Assembly (NCBI GenBank): GCA_024734495.1 | Contig: JALMQS010000128.1 | Span: forward strand, 25,460,711-25,524,710 | Length of the DNA stretch: 64,000 bases | Reading direction: 5' to 3' | Origin: Forficula auricularia | Taxonomy: Eukaryota; Arthropoda; Insecta; Dermaptera; Forficulidae | Part shown: positions 56,475 through 64,000 of the stretch, in pieces | Layout: each line of letters begins with the position of its first letter | Numbering within the stretch: the stretch's first letter is position 1 | The notes under the pieces: generated by a model | Told to the model about the DNA's origin: nothing | The model's database searches: none | What the model saw: the letters and a program-made list of their open reading frames with translations, nothing else | Position numbers and translations under genes: made by a program

Positions 56475-56803
56475 TTAAAATTCCTTTTTTCGGGCTTTCT
56501 GTTCAGCAAAAGTGTTAATGACAACATCAAAGTTCAAATTTCGGGTCATGGATAGAATAGGTAAGTTGCGTAACCTTTCTTGTCCCATAGAATTTCTTAA
56601 ATAAGTTTTTATCAATTTTAATTTTGAAAATGATCGCTCGGTATTCACAGAAATGATTACAAATAACAGAAATGCAATGCACACTTCAGGAAAGCAAGAA
56701 GACATCATAAAATGATTCTTTGTGATTATTAAATCAGGAAGTTCTCTTAAAGAAGATGACTTTTCTATTTCATGTCTAAAAGTGGATGGAAAACTGAGAA
56801 TAT
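56475..56803 (-). pseudogene. hAT transposase, C-terminal dimerisation domain (partial)
   Basis: An open frame without a proper start runs from about 56803 to a stop at 56475. It contains FPEVCIAFLLF, then NTERSFSKLKLIKTYLRNSM and QERLRNLPILS, the core of the hAT dimerisation domain found at the C terminus of Zaphod and ZMYM-like transposases (ERSFSKLKxIKTYLRxxMxxERLxxLxxLSxE). About 110 residues remain of a protein normally over 600. The frame is uninterrupted, so the copy may be fairly young. A good query for finding the autonomous parent. Confidence 0.85.
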
Positions 56804-56843
56804 TGTTACGCCACTGTGTACTCCTGATGATCGATTATCAACC

Positions 56844-57404
56844 GCCCCTGTCTCGAATACGGCTCTCATCTATGGAGAGGAGCCTCTAAATATTCTCTTG
56901 CTACCCTGGATGCAATTCAGAAACGAGCCATCAGGCTAATTGACGATTCTACTCTCACCGACTCCCTCGACTCGCTCTCTCATCGAAGAAATGTCTCTGC
57001 CCTTTCCCTTTTCTATAGATACTATCACGGCAGGTGCTCTGATGAGATAAAATCAATAATCCCCCCAAAGCATGCTTTCCGCGTAGCACGCGTTTTGCCG
57101 ACTCTCAACACACTTTCGCGGTCAAATTAGAAAAGTGCCGGACCACTTCATTCGCCAATACGTATATCCCCATGACTTCAAGGAACTGGAACTCTCTCCC
57201 AGCCTCCATCTTTCCCAGCACTACAACCTTCAAACCTTCAAAACCCGAGTGCATAAACACCTACGTCTCCACCCTCTCACTTAATCAACTTTCCATTCTC
57301 TTCGGTAATGCAAGGGTCTTTCGAGATCCATAGGAGCTGCATCTTTACTGGTGCGCCCCTTCTTGCATTCGATTGCATTAAAAAAAAAAAAAAATCAAAA
57401 TCTT
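56844..57404 (+). pseudogene. Jockey-superfamily LINE, 5'-truncated C-terminal fragment with poly-A
   Basis: Frames joined by at least one frameshift read RPCLEYGSHLWRGASKYSL, LDAIQKRAIRLIDD, LDSLSHRRNVSALSLFYRYY and, later, FANTYIPMTSRNWNSLP and QTFKTRVHKHLRLHPL. This is the post-reverse-transcriptase tail of jockey-type LINEs. A poly-A run follows at 57380-57394. The insertion splits a family E hammerhead core. The family is distinct from the LINE at 26265. Confidence 0.8.
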
Positions 57405-57594
57405 CCCGGAATATATTGAGGTTTATAACAACTTTTTCATTTCTGTGAAACTCCACCAAAACTTCCCTTAATTATAATTTACTTATATCTGGCTTGATGC
57501 GAACTAGATGTTTTTAATTACAATGAAGGATGTAATTAAAAATTTGCTTATTTCTAGTAATTTTATTTTAATTAAGTGATTATTAGTTTCAAAC

Positions 57595-57810
57595 AGAAGT
57601 TTTTCTTCGGAGATGGACTGGTAGCTTTATAGCTGAGGGAATGAAAGGCAGTCCAGGAATAAATAAAAATGTTATTTCCAATAAAAGAGTATTTATTAGA
57701 AGGATTTCTTTTTACAGTTTTTTGAAATTGACGTTTCGGAGAATCTTACATCCTTCTACACGGTTCAAAAGGGTCAGTGAAAGAAGCATTCTTTCGTTGG
57801 TGTAGAGAAA
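57595..57810. mobile_element. Family A hammerhead element, decayed
   Basis: The head CGGAGATGGACTGGTAG is followed by ATGAAAGGCAGTCCAGG and a minus core at 57724-57772 in which CTGAAGA has become GTGTAGA, while CTCCGAAACGTC remains. Borders and duplication not determined. Confidence 0.55.
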
Positions 57811-58257
57811 ATATTTTTAATGTCGGACACTACTTCAATAACAACCAACTATATGATACGTGTGAGAAACTTTCAACATCAACACAGTGATCCAGCCAGG
57901 TAAATTGCATAAGCTGATAACAGAACTAGGTCAGCAGAAAATCCAGATACTCGCTATTCTCACCTATATAAAGACACTGAAGAACATCCAGTAGATACAA
58001 GAAGTAAATATAAATCTAAGAGGGCCGGAATCTTTCCTTTCCAAACATCCGATAGAGAACTCTATAGAAGTAAGATAAATAGATGTGAAGATTTGACCAA
58101 AGAGACAGATTAAAAAGACAACTAAGTGGACAGAAAAACGAAAGAAGATCCGCGGAGAAAAAATGGAAACTGTATATGGCAGATCAGAAAACTGAATCAA
58201 TGAGGGGCTTTGCGTGATCATAAAGGTTCCATACGTAACTAATAATAATAATATATA
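57811..58257. other. Spacer, nothing recognised
   Basis: The antisense 85-residue frame at 57964-58221 has no domain I know. Confidence 0.4.
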
Positions 58258-58259
58258 TA

Positions 58260-59113
58260 AGGGGAAAACGGGGTAGATTGATACGCGGGAACATTGATAC
58301 AGTTCGTAAATTTTGAAGATCGACTGTGCTCAGGAAGTTAACATCTCCCTCCATAAAAGTCGCTGTTTCCCTTAGACCAGGGAAAAATGTTCAGCCATTT
58401 TTTTTATAAACGAAGTGTACCGCTAATCTTCTAGTCTAAGTGATTTTTTTCAAAGTTTTTGTTGTTAGATTTATCTAAATAGTTACGTCTTCTGGCCAGG
58501 GAATTTATACCACATGTAAGAAAAAACATTTATTTTCCAGAATTGATTTAAGTTTTGAATTAATTTACTGTTGGTTTGTTGTGACAACGTGTTTTAAGTA
58601 AAATGGCTTCTTGGGGCAGAATGATTCAGTTGACTTTGCAGTTTATTTTGTATTACTATTATGGCTGTTTTTTACTTTATTATAATATTATTTCCCTAAA
58701 GGTTTATGTTAAGATAAAAATTTGCTAAAAATATAAATTCTAGTCCTGTGCTTAGAATTATATAGAGTTTTACTTTATTATTTATATAATATTATCTGAG
58801 GTAATATTCTTTCATTTTACTTTGTTTAACTTGTAATACTTTATCCTAAATCTATTCAATTATTGTTGATTATTTGATGGAAAAATCAGGTGTATCATTG
58901 TGCCCCCTAGTAGGGGGCAGATTGATACAAATCCATTTAAGAAAAAAATGCGATAAGAATTTTATATGGTGTTTTATAACCAAAACTAGACTGAAATCTT
59001 AAATTAGACTTAACAAATGTATAAATGGACTGTATTAGTTTTTATTATTACTGTTAGTAAAATCATTTTTTTAGCTCTCCAAAAAAAACGTATCAATGTT
59101 CCCGGTTTCCCCC
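58260..59113. mobile_element. TA-flanked DNA element with ATTGATAC subterminal motifs (854 bp)
   Basis: The left end AGGGGAAAACGGGGTAGATT and the right end CCGGTTTCCCCC are inverted repeats; TA on each side (58258-58259, 59114-59115). ATTGATAC occurs near the left end (twice), in a central inverted pair around CCCCCTAGTAGGGGG (58910-58920), and inverted at the right end. No coding. Probably Tc1/mariner-like, by the TA only. Confidence 0.65.
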
Positions 59114-59164
59114 TACCTAGTGATAATTTGATATATATTATATACATACTATAAATAGTAATAA

Positions 59165-59260
59165 ATTAATTGTAAAGATTTTGTTTTGCCGAAAGTAGCA
59201 GAATTTTTGATTCATAAAGAGAAATCAACGAGGTTGTTCTCCCTTTGGTGAAAATAAACA
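59165..59260 (-). repeat. Family D fragment
   Basis: AAGATTTTGTTTTGCC, then AAAGTAGCAGA and AAAGAGAAATCAACGAGGTT. Confidence 0.6.
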
Positions 59261-60196
59261 TTGAATTTTTTTTCATTTTTCATCTAATGTTTTTTGAGTT
59301 ATCGTGGGGATATACGGACAGGAAAAATCATGCTTGAAATTTTTTTCCCCACCTTTCAGACATTTTTAAATTCCAATAAGTAAAAAGAATGGGTAATTTT
59401 TTCTCCCGGGCGCACCGAGAAGTTTATTTGTAATTCAAAATTAAACCAAAACTAAATATAACTAATAATAAAAAGGTCATCGTAGCCAGCCGCCATATTT
59501 AAAAAAAGGATTAGTTATCTTCTTGCTCTAATTACTCCATTGTATTCTCTGAGATAAGTTCTAACATGTACACAAGATTCAAATGAAATATTCTCTTTTT
59601 TTATTTATTTGGCTTCGGGCCTAAGCCATTTAGCCATTGAAATATTCTCTATATTATGAACATATCAAATCAAGTTTATATGTATATATATATATATAGG
59701 ATTTTGTTATTTAAAATCAAAGGAATGTTTTGAGTAGCCTTATACATTATTTTCTCTGAGTTGGCAAAAACATTTTTTTCCAGGGACGTTAAACTAATGC
59801 TAACGTCATCCTTTGTAGTGAACTTAATGGAGAGTTGAAAGTATTTTACCAAATTACATTCCAGAGAAAAATTAAATGAACTAAAACAATATTCATCAAA
59901 TAAGTTGCTCAACAAAAATGTATCTTCTAAAGGGAAGAATTTCTAAATTACTAATACTATTATTGAAAAAAATGTCCCTCACGTTAAAAATTTATTAAAT
60001 ATGTTAAAATTGGATTTCTATTTAGATATAATTTCCAAATTACTTCTATTAATATTATTAAAAAAACAAAATTTAAAAAATATTGGAAGAAAAAATAAAG
60101 CTTTTCAAGTGACTCGATATGCTGACTGCAAATTTTTAGAATTAGTGCAATTTTTATGTATAGAAGAAAATCTTAACCTTAAACTCCAAAGTCCCT
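59261..60196. other. AT-rich spacer
   Basis: A short T-rich tract with GGCTTCGGGCCTAAGCC at 59607-59623. Short frames at 59676-59915 (minus) and 60001-60198 (plus) lack domains. Confidence 0.45.
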
Positions 60197-60774
60197 AAGA
60201 TGGAATTCGACAATCTTCCACAATGAGCCTGTCTCTATAAGAAAATCTTAAATTAATTCTATTGCTATAAACAAGCTATGACTTGTATAGAGCTCACTTA
60301 GTTATTTCCGATCTAATATAGTGAGAGTTCTTAGACATGGATTAGTCCAAAGATTCTCGAATTATCTTTATTTATTCCTTTTTTGTATTATTTCTATTTT
60401 AATAGTTGCTTAGCGAGAACAATTTTTATTTGACTAAAACTCGTCTGTACTTGTCTTTGACATGCTTAAACTGGAAGATATATCTACCGGGCAGAGACTT
60501 TAAGCCTTCTATTCGCACCCTTTTCGGGAAAATCATTCATTTTATTGTCCCTTGAAACTATGCGACAATTTTATTTCATTTCAAGAACCAATATACATAC
60601 TTTTCAAATCAAAAAATGTTTTTTAAAGAATTTGAAATAACGAACAATAATTTGAAAATTTAAAGATCCTCCTGAAATTTTGAACTCGACCTTATATATT
60701 TATGAAAATACTCTAAATGTTTGAAATTTTTGGGATGCGCCGCATCCACAGCATCCATGGACCGCACGCCACTG
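60197..60774 (-). mobile_element. CAGTGGCG hAT family, truncated reverse copy
   Basis: The right end CCGCACGCCACTG with GCATCCACAGCATCC is the reverse of the left end at 2451. Colinear with about 2451-3010 reversed; the portion corresponding to 3010-3224 is missing at the left. Confidence 0.7.
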
Positions 60775-60975
60775 ATATACATGTAGTTATGTATATCATA
60801 CTTCATACCCAATGCTCGTAAATACTATATTTCGTCTCTTTAAAAATTATTTTAGTGATCCGCGAAATTTTAAATTGTCAATTTAGTGGTCCGCAAATTC
60901 TAAAAGGTTGCCTACCGCTGAAACAGAGGACACCCTCATTGATTTCTCTTTATGAATCAACAACTCACGGCAAAA
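60775..60975 (+). repeat. Short spacer and family D fragment
   Basis: CCTCATTGATTTCTC and TTTATGAATCAACAACTC at 60932-60966; the rest is AT-rich. Confidence 0.5.
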
Positions 60976-60987
60976 AATATATTCAAT

Positions 60988-61510
60988 TCATATATATATA
61001 TATAAAATTAAGGTTTTGTCTGTACATTGGTCCAAATCACGCCAAATTTTGGTTGCACACATTTCAAGCAAAGTTATGAACAAAAACATCCTGAACAAAG
61101 TTACAGTCTGTCTGTCTGTGTGTCTGCGAAAAGTTGCTCACGATTCACGTAAAAACAGCTGAAGGGATTATTATTAAATTTCATATTTGCATCAGATGTC
61201 TTCTAACTTACGATTTTAGCTATATAACGTTTTGGTATTTTGACCCCAAAAGGGTTTTTTTTTGGGGGGGGGTGCACGAATGAAAATTATCGAATAACAC
61301 CTAAACTATTAACACTACGGCAAATTTTCAGGTGAGCGTCCAGAGGCGTAGTGGGGTGGTACGGGGGTCCGAGATGGGTATGGTGCGGGCTGAAGTGTTT
61401 GGGTGGTGGTGTGGGGACGGGGGTTGGGCATGGGTGCATGGTGCGGGAGTCGGCAGGTGGCCAGCCCCCTGGCTAGCAAGAGGGCCGCCGAAATCGGGCC
61501 TTACAGCTAC
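60988..61510 (+). mobile_element. Helitron, non-autonomous (523 bp)
   Basis: It begins TC, ATATATATATATA, AAATTAAGGTTTTGTCTGTA and ends CAGCTAC (decayed CAGCTAG). Shares GTTGCTCACGATTCACG, CTGAAGGGATTATTA and the GTCT tract with 23627-24346; its G-rich part is shorter. Confidence 0.75.
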
Positions 61511-62121
61511 TATATATATATTTTTTAATACAGAAAATTATCAGAATGATATTTTTTCAGCGAAAATCTCTAATGCTTGGTTACCTACTTTTCTTTGGTT
61601 CCATTCATCGGTATTTTTCATTCATTGGCCAGTTTGACCGCCCACTCGGACACTCGAACTCTTCAGACCATTCGAATCCAACATTAAGCAGCAACACTCA
61701 ACAACAAATTCAGAGAGACAAAGAGAGACTCCCAAGAGAGAAAGAGAGTGGGTTAATTATGTTGTCATTACGTTTCGATGTTGCGTTTCATAAAAAAAAA
61801 AGAAAAAGAAACATTTCTGACAGTTGAACATAACATAGATTGTTAATTAAGTGGGGTGGAGAGTTATTTCTTTTTCGATGATTGGATACAACATTTGTTT
61901 AGAAAATAATTAGCTTAGCTGCCAAGAGGGATTTTACTCTCTAGATTTCTAGCCAGGCAATTAGACGTTTCTCAAACACAAAATATTTACTTAGTGCTTA
62001 CCTTATCACCTTTAATGTAAAGAATGGAATTTTCGAAAAGAGTTCTTTACTTTAAGCGTTGGCATTTGGTACTTTAGAAAATTCATTCAAAACTCAAGTC
62101 CTGTTAGTTTTGACTTCAGAT
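61511..62121. other. Spacer, nothing recognised
   Basis: The short frame at 61546-61827 has no domain; purine-rich GAGAGA tracts at 61710-61750. Confidence 0.45.
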
Positions 62122-62225
62122 ATTATTTTATAATACGATTGAAGTAGTTTTTGGAGACGGACTGATAAGTGAATTGAATGGATTTTGATGAGGCAGTCCA
62201 AGGTTCAAAAAAGAGAAAATTATTA

Positions 62226-62764
62226 CAGTGGAACCTCGAGATAAGAGTTTAATTCGTTCCAACATTGTGCTCGTATAGCGAATTTCTCGTATCTAGAAAC
62301 AAACTTCCCCATTGAAAATAATGGAAATCCAGTTAATCCGTTCTCCATCCCTAAAAATATCAACATAAAAATCAATTTTCCTAATGGAAATAATATAACC
62401 GTAGTTTACCTTTATGAAGATAGGGATATCGGGAAAACGAAACGCGTTACTGTGGGTAAGGAGAGTCCCCCTCTGATTCAGGAAGGCTCTCTCTTCTTGG
62501 GAATTTTACCCCACTGGAAGCAGGTTCTGGGTCATAATCACTTGGTTGCTTTACCAAAAACTTATCTAATATCATTTGCTTCTGTCTCCTTTTTAAGATG
62601 CCTCTAAAATGCGACACTAAATTGTCATTACACAAGTCCATGGTGCCCCCACACACTGCTTTAAACGGGCTCGTTTCTTGAGTCAATGCTCGTATTTAGA
62701 GACGAATTTTTCGCTCATACTTTCCTTGTATCTCGAATTTCTCGTATATAGAGGTGCTCCACTG
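62226..62764 (-). mobile_element. Tigger/pogo transposon, internally deleted (539 bp)
   Basis: Left end CAGTGGAACCTCGAGATA, right end (reversed) CAGTGGAGCACCTC, TA at 62224-62225 and 62765-62766. Subterminal TCTCGTAT words repeat. It retains only the last part of the transposase. Confidence 0.85.
62447..62686 (-). pseudogene. Tigger-type transposase, C-terminal remnant
   Basis: A 79-residue frame on the minus strand, without catalytic DDE domain, contains VSHFRGILKRRQKQMILDKF and LVKQPSDYDPEP, matching the tail of Tigger/CENP-B-like transposases (ILKxRQxQxxLDxFLxK). Codons are open to a natural stop at 62447. The start Met at 62686 is not the original start. Confidence 0.75.
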
Positions 62765-62949
62765 TACTATCTTTTTTATTCAAACCCGACGTTTCGGAGG
62801 AAGATGTCACATTGTTTTTCCTTCACTGACCTTTCAAAACCTTGAAGAAGTAGGGAATAAACCTCCGAAACGTCGGCTTTGAATAAAAATGATATCTCTT
62901 TTTTGAACCTTGGACAGCCTCATCAAAATCTATTCAATTATTTTATAAT

Positions 62950-63414
62950 GATTTATATTCCTTTTTATATTTTTAAAAGATTGAGTATATTAAATGGAAG
63001 AGAAAAAAATTTAAACTGCGAATGGATTGAAGCTAGCCCGAAACATGTCTAATCAAAATCATTTTTTTTTTTCCAAAAATTGAACAATTTAATTTTTAGG
63101 TTTTTCATTTACATTATTTTAAACTTTAGTTTTAATTTAAGTAAATGGACCGCACAAATTAAATAATTTATTCAATAATTCATGCTCCTATATTAATTTC
63201 TACTTGGAACATGAATTGGGTCAAAATTTTAGATTTTTTTTTTAATACGAAAAGTATTTTTTTTTACTTGCACTACAATTACATTTTCTAATTAAAACAA
63301 TGTATGGGGTATTGGGCTTTAAAAGAAAAAAATATCCACACACTGCTATGAAGCCAAGTTAATAAAACATATAAGTAACTGTTTAATTTAAAGTATTAGA
63401 CTAACAAAATTAAC
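62950..63414. other. AT-rich spacer
   Basis: Nothing recognised. Confidence 0.5.
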
Positions 63415-63665
63415 GAGACTAATAACTAGAGACAGACCCTTTAACCTGGCCATAACTAGAGTTAGACTCATTAACAATACTATAACTACTAGCTTTCATC
63501 ATTTCATCAAATACTATGTCAAATTATTGTAATTATTGTAAATATTTGAAAAAAAAATATAATTAAAATGGCTATAAATAAATAAATAAATAAAACTAAA
63601 CCTAGACCCATTAGCCGGACCATACTACAGATAGAATCATTAACAAGGGTATAACTACAGGCTGA
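63415..63665. repeat. Minisatellite (about 30 bp units) interrupted by a LINE-like tail
   Basis: Units like ATAACTAGAGTTAGACTCAT occur about three times at 63420-63492 and again, diverged, at 63593-63665. Between them lies about 95 bp ending in a run of AAAAAAAAA and then (TAAA)n at 63565-63590, like the 3' end of a short LINE insertion. Confidence 0.5.
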
Positions 63666-64000
63666 CCAGAATGGGCACAGTCCGTCCTAGACTATTTACT
63701 AAGTAAGTACCTAACAGAGAAATCCATGAAATAGTTCAAACAATTTATGGCTAGCTAGTCTAGAAAATAATCCTAGTTACACCAAAATAATTTAATTAAT
63801 GGGAATCTCGATCTTCCATTGTTTTATTCTGAATACCACTTCTGATGATGAATTTAGAATTGTATAAATTTAGCGCATATTTTCTATTTTCCGTCTATGA
63901 AAAGATGTATAGAATGATTTAAATGATCCTTTTAAGAGAGTAGAGAGATCCTTTCAGAATAAAAATTTGAAATATTAATATATTTGTTCCTTTATTATTA
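63666..64000. other. AT-rich spacer to window end
   Basis: Nothing recognised. Confidence 0.5.

Larger units (their letters stand above)
55851..56816 (-). mobile_element. hAT transposon, internally deleted (966 bp), perfect 8 bp duplication
   Basis: Right end GTTACGCCACTG, left end CGTGGCGTAAC (one base lost from CAGTGGCGTAAC). TGTACTCC is duplicated exactly at 55843-55850 and 56817-56824. It contains the C-terminal transposase remnant and a long hairpin. Transposase and Zaphod-like termini suit each other. Confidence 0.9.
55200..57484. mobile_element. Nested composite built on a family E palindrome
   Basis: Outer arms: GAAGTTTTGGTGGAG preceded by TTATAATTAA at 55238-55267, inverted at 57447-57480. 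Inner arms: AAAAAGTTGTTAAAAACCTC and the E-type core at 55771-55826 (minus), matched by the core halves at 56821-56843 and 57405-57421 (plus). Inside lie an inverted SINE pair (55286-55770), a hAT (55851-56816) and a LINE tail (56844-57404). Removing these would leave a compact inverted dimer like those of families A to C. Confidence 0.75.
62135..62936. mobile_element. Hammerhead element, family B, split by a Tigger insertion
   Basis: The head TTTTTGGAGACGGACTGATA and inverted arms match 16303-16635. A perfect 13 bp duplication ATTATTTTATAAT flanks it (62122-62134, 62937-62949). The plus core at 62840-62877 is decayed (CTTGAAGA, GTAGGG ... CCTCC, GAAACGTC); the minus core keeps only CCTCCGAAACGTC. 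The Tigger element lies in the left arm. Confidence 0.8.

Overview
The window looks like intergenic DNA from an AT-rich animal genome, most likely an arthropod. The grounds are the base composition, the absence of any bacterial operon or recognisable host exon, and a typical animal transposon mix: hAT, pogo/Tigger, Helitron, jockey/CR1-like, RTE-like and R2-like LINEs, tRNA-derived SINEs and Penelope/retrozyme-style hammerhead repeats. I cannot name the species. No host protein-coding gene, rRNA or intact tRNA could be supported. Every protein similarity I can justify belongs to a mobile element, and all of these are decayed. Identifications rest on motifs recognised by eye; no database search was possible.

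The dominant and most interesting component is a set of short repeats carrying hammerhead-ribozyme-like cores (CTGANGA, a stem II hairpin, GAAAC, then GTC or TATAGTC). I separate about seven sequence families, called A to G here. Families A, B, C and E are often arranged as head-to-head inverted dimers (15.8-16.6 kb, 34.2-34.6 kb, 39.9-40.2 kb, 55.2-57.5 kb, 62.1-62.9 kb). Several have clean target-site duplications of 11-14 bp (five are 13-14 bp, all perfect), which points to retrotransposition by one kind of machinery. Subfamilies A and B share a short head motif near GGAGACGGACTG although their bodies differ. The inverted dimers have also served as landing sites. The one at 55.2-57.5 kb holds an inverted tRNA-SINE pair, a hAT element with a perfect 8 bp duplication and a LINE tail that splits a hammerhead core. 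The one at 62.1-62.9 kb holds a deleted Tigger element. An inverted repeat at 37.4-38.7 kb holds the 3' end of an R2-like LINE.

Layout by region. 0-5 kb: dispersed family D repeats, a 774 bp non-autonomous hAT and small hAT MITEs. 5-15 kb: palindromic MITEs (5.0, 12.4 kb), a tRNA-SINE (6.2 kb), a family F hammerhead (8.1 kb), a TA-flanked pogo-like MITE (14.0 kb) and a Helitron terminus (14.8 kb). 15.8-18.1 kb: two hammerhead dimers, a SINE with an 11 bp duplication, a tRNA-like fragment and a Helitron 3' end. 19-25 kb: a hammerhead family D locus split by a Mutator-like element, MITEs, a minisatellite-bearing MITE and a G-rich Helitron. 25-31.6 kb: two copies of an 'accgacttc' element, a LINE tail, a family E insertion and a local segmental duplication. 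32-41 kb: hammerhead elements, a hAT transposase pseudogene interrupted by a 118 bp TA MITE, an R2-like LINE remnant and a Helitron. 41-55 kb: Helitron minisatellite, RTE-like and jockey/CR1-like remnants, a tRNA-SINE and a complex tandem repeat (51.1-52.3 kb), with long AT-rich spacers. 55-64 kb: the nested composite, a TA-flanked DNA element (58.3-59.1 kb), hAT and Helitron copies, the Tigger-in-hammerhead nest and an interrupted minisatellite.

The elements relate to one another mainly by nesting. Relative ages can be read locally: the hammerhead dimers and the E-type palindrome are older than the hAT, Tigger, LINE and SINE copies inside them, and the hAT pseudogene at 34.7 kb is older than the MITE inside it.
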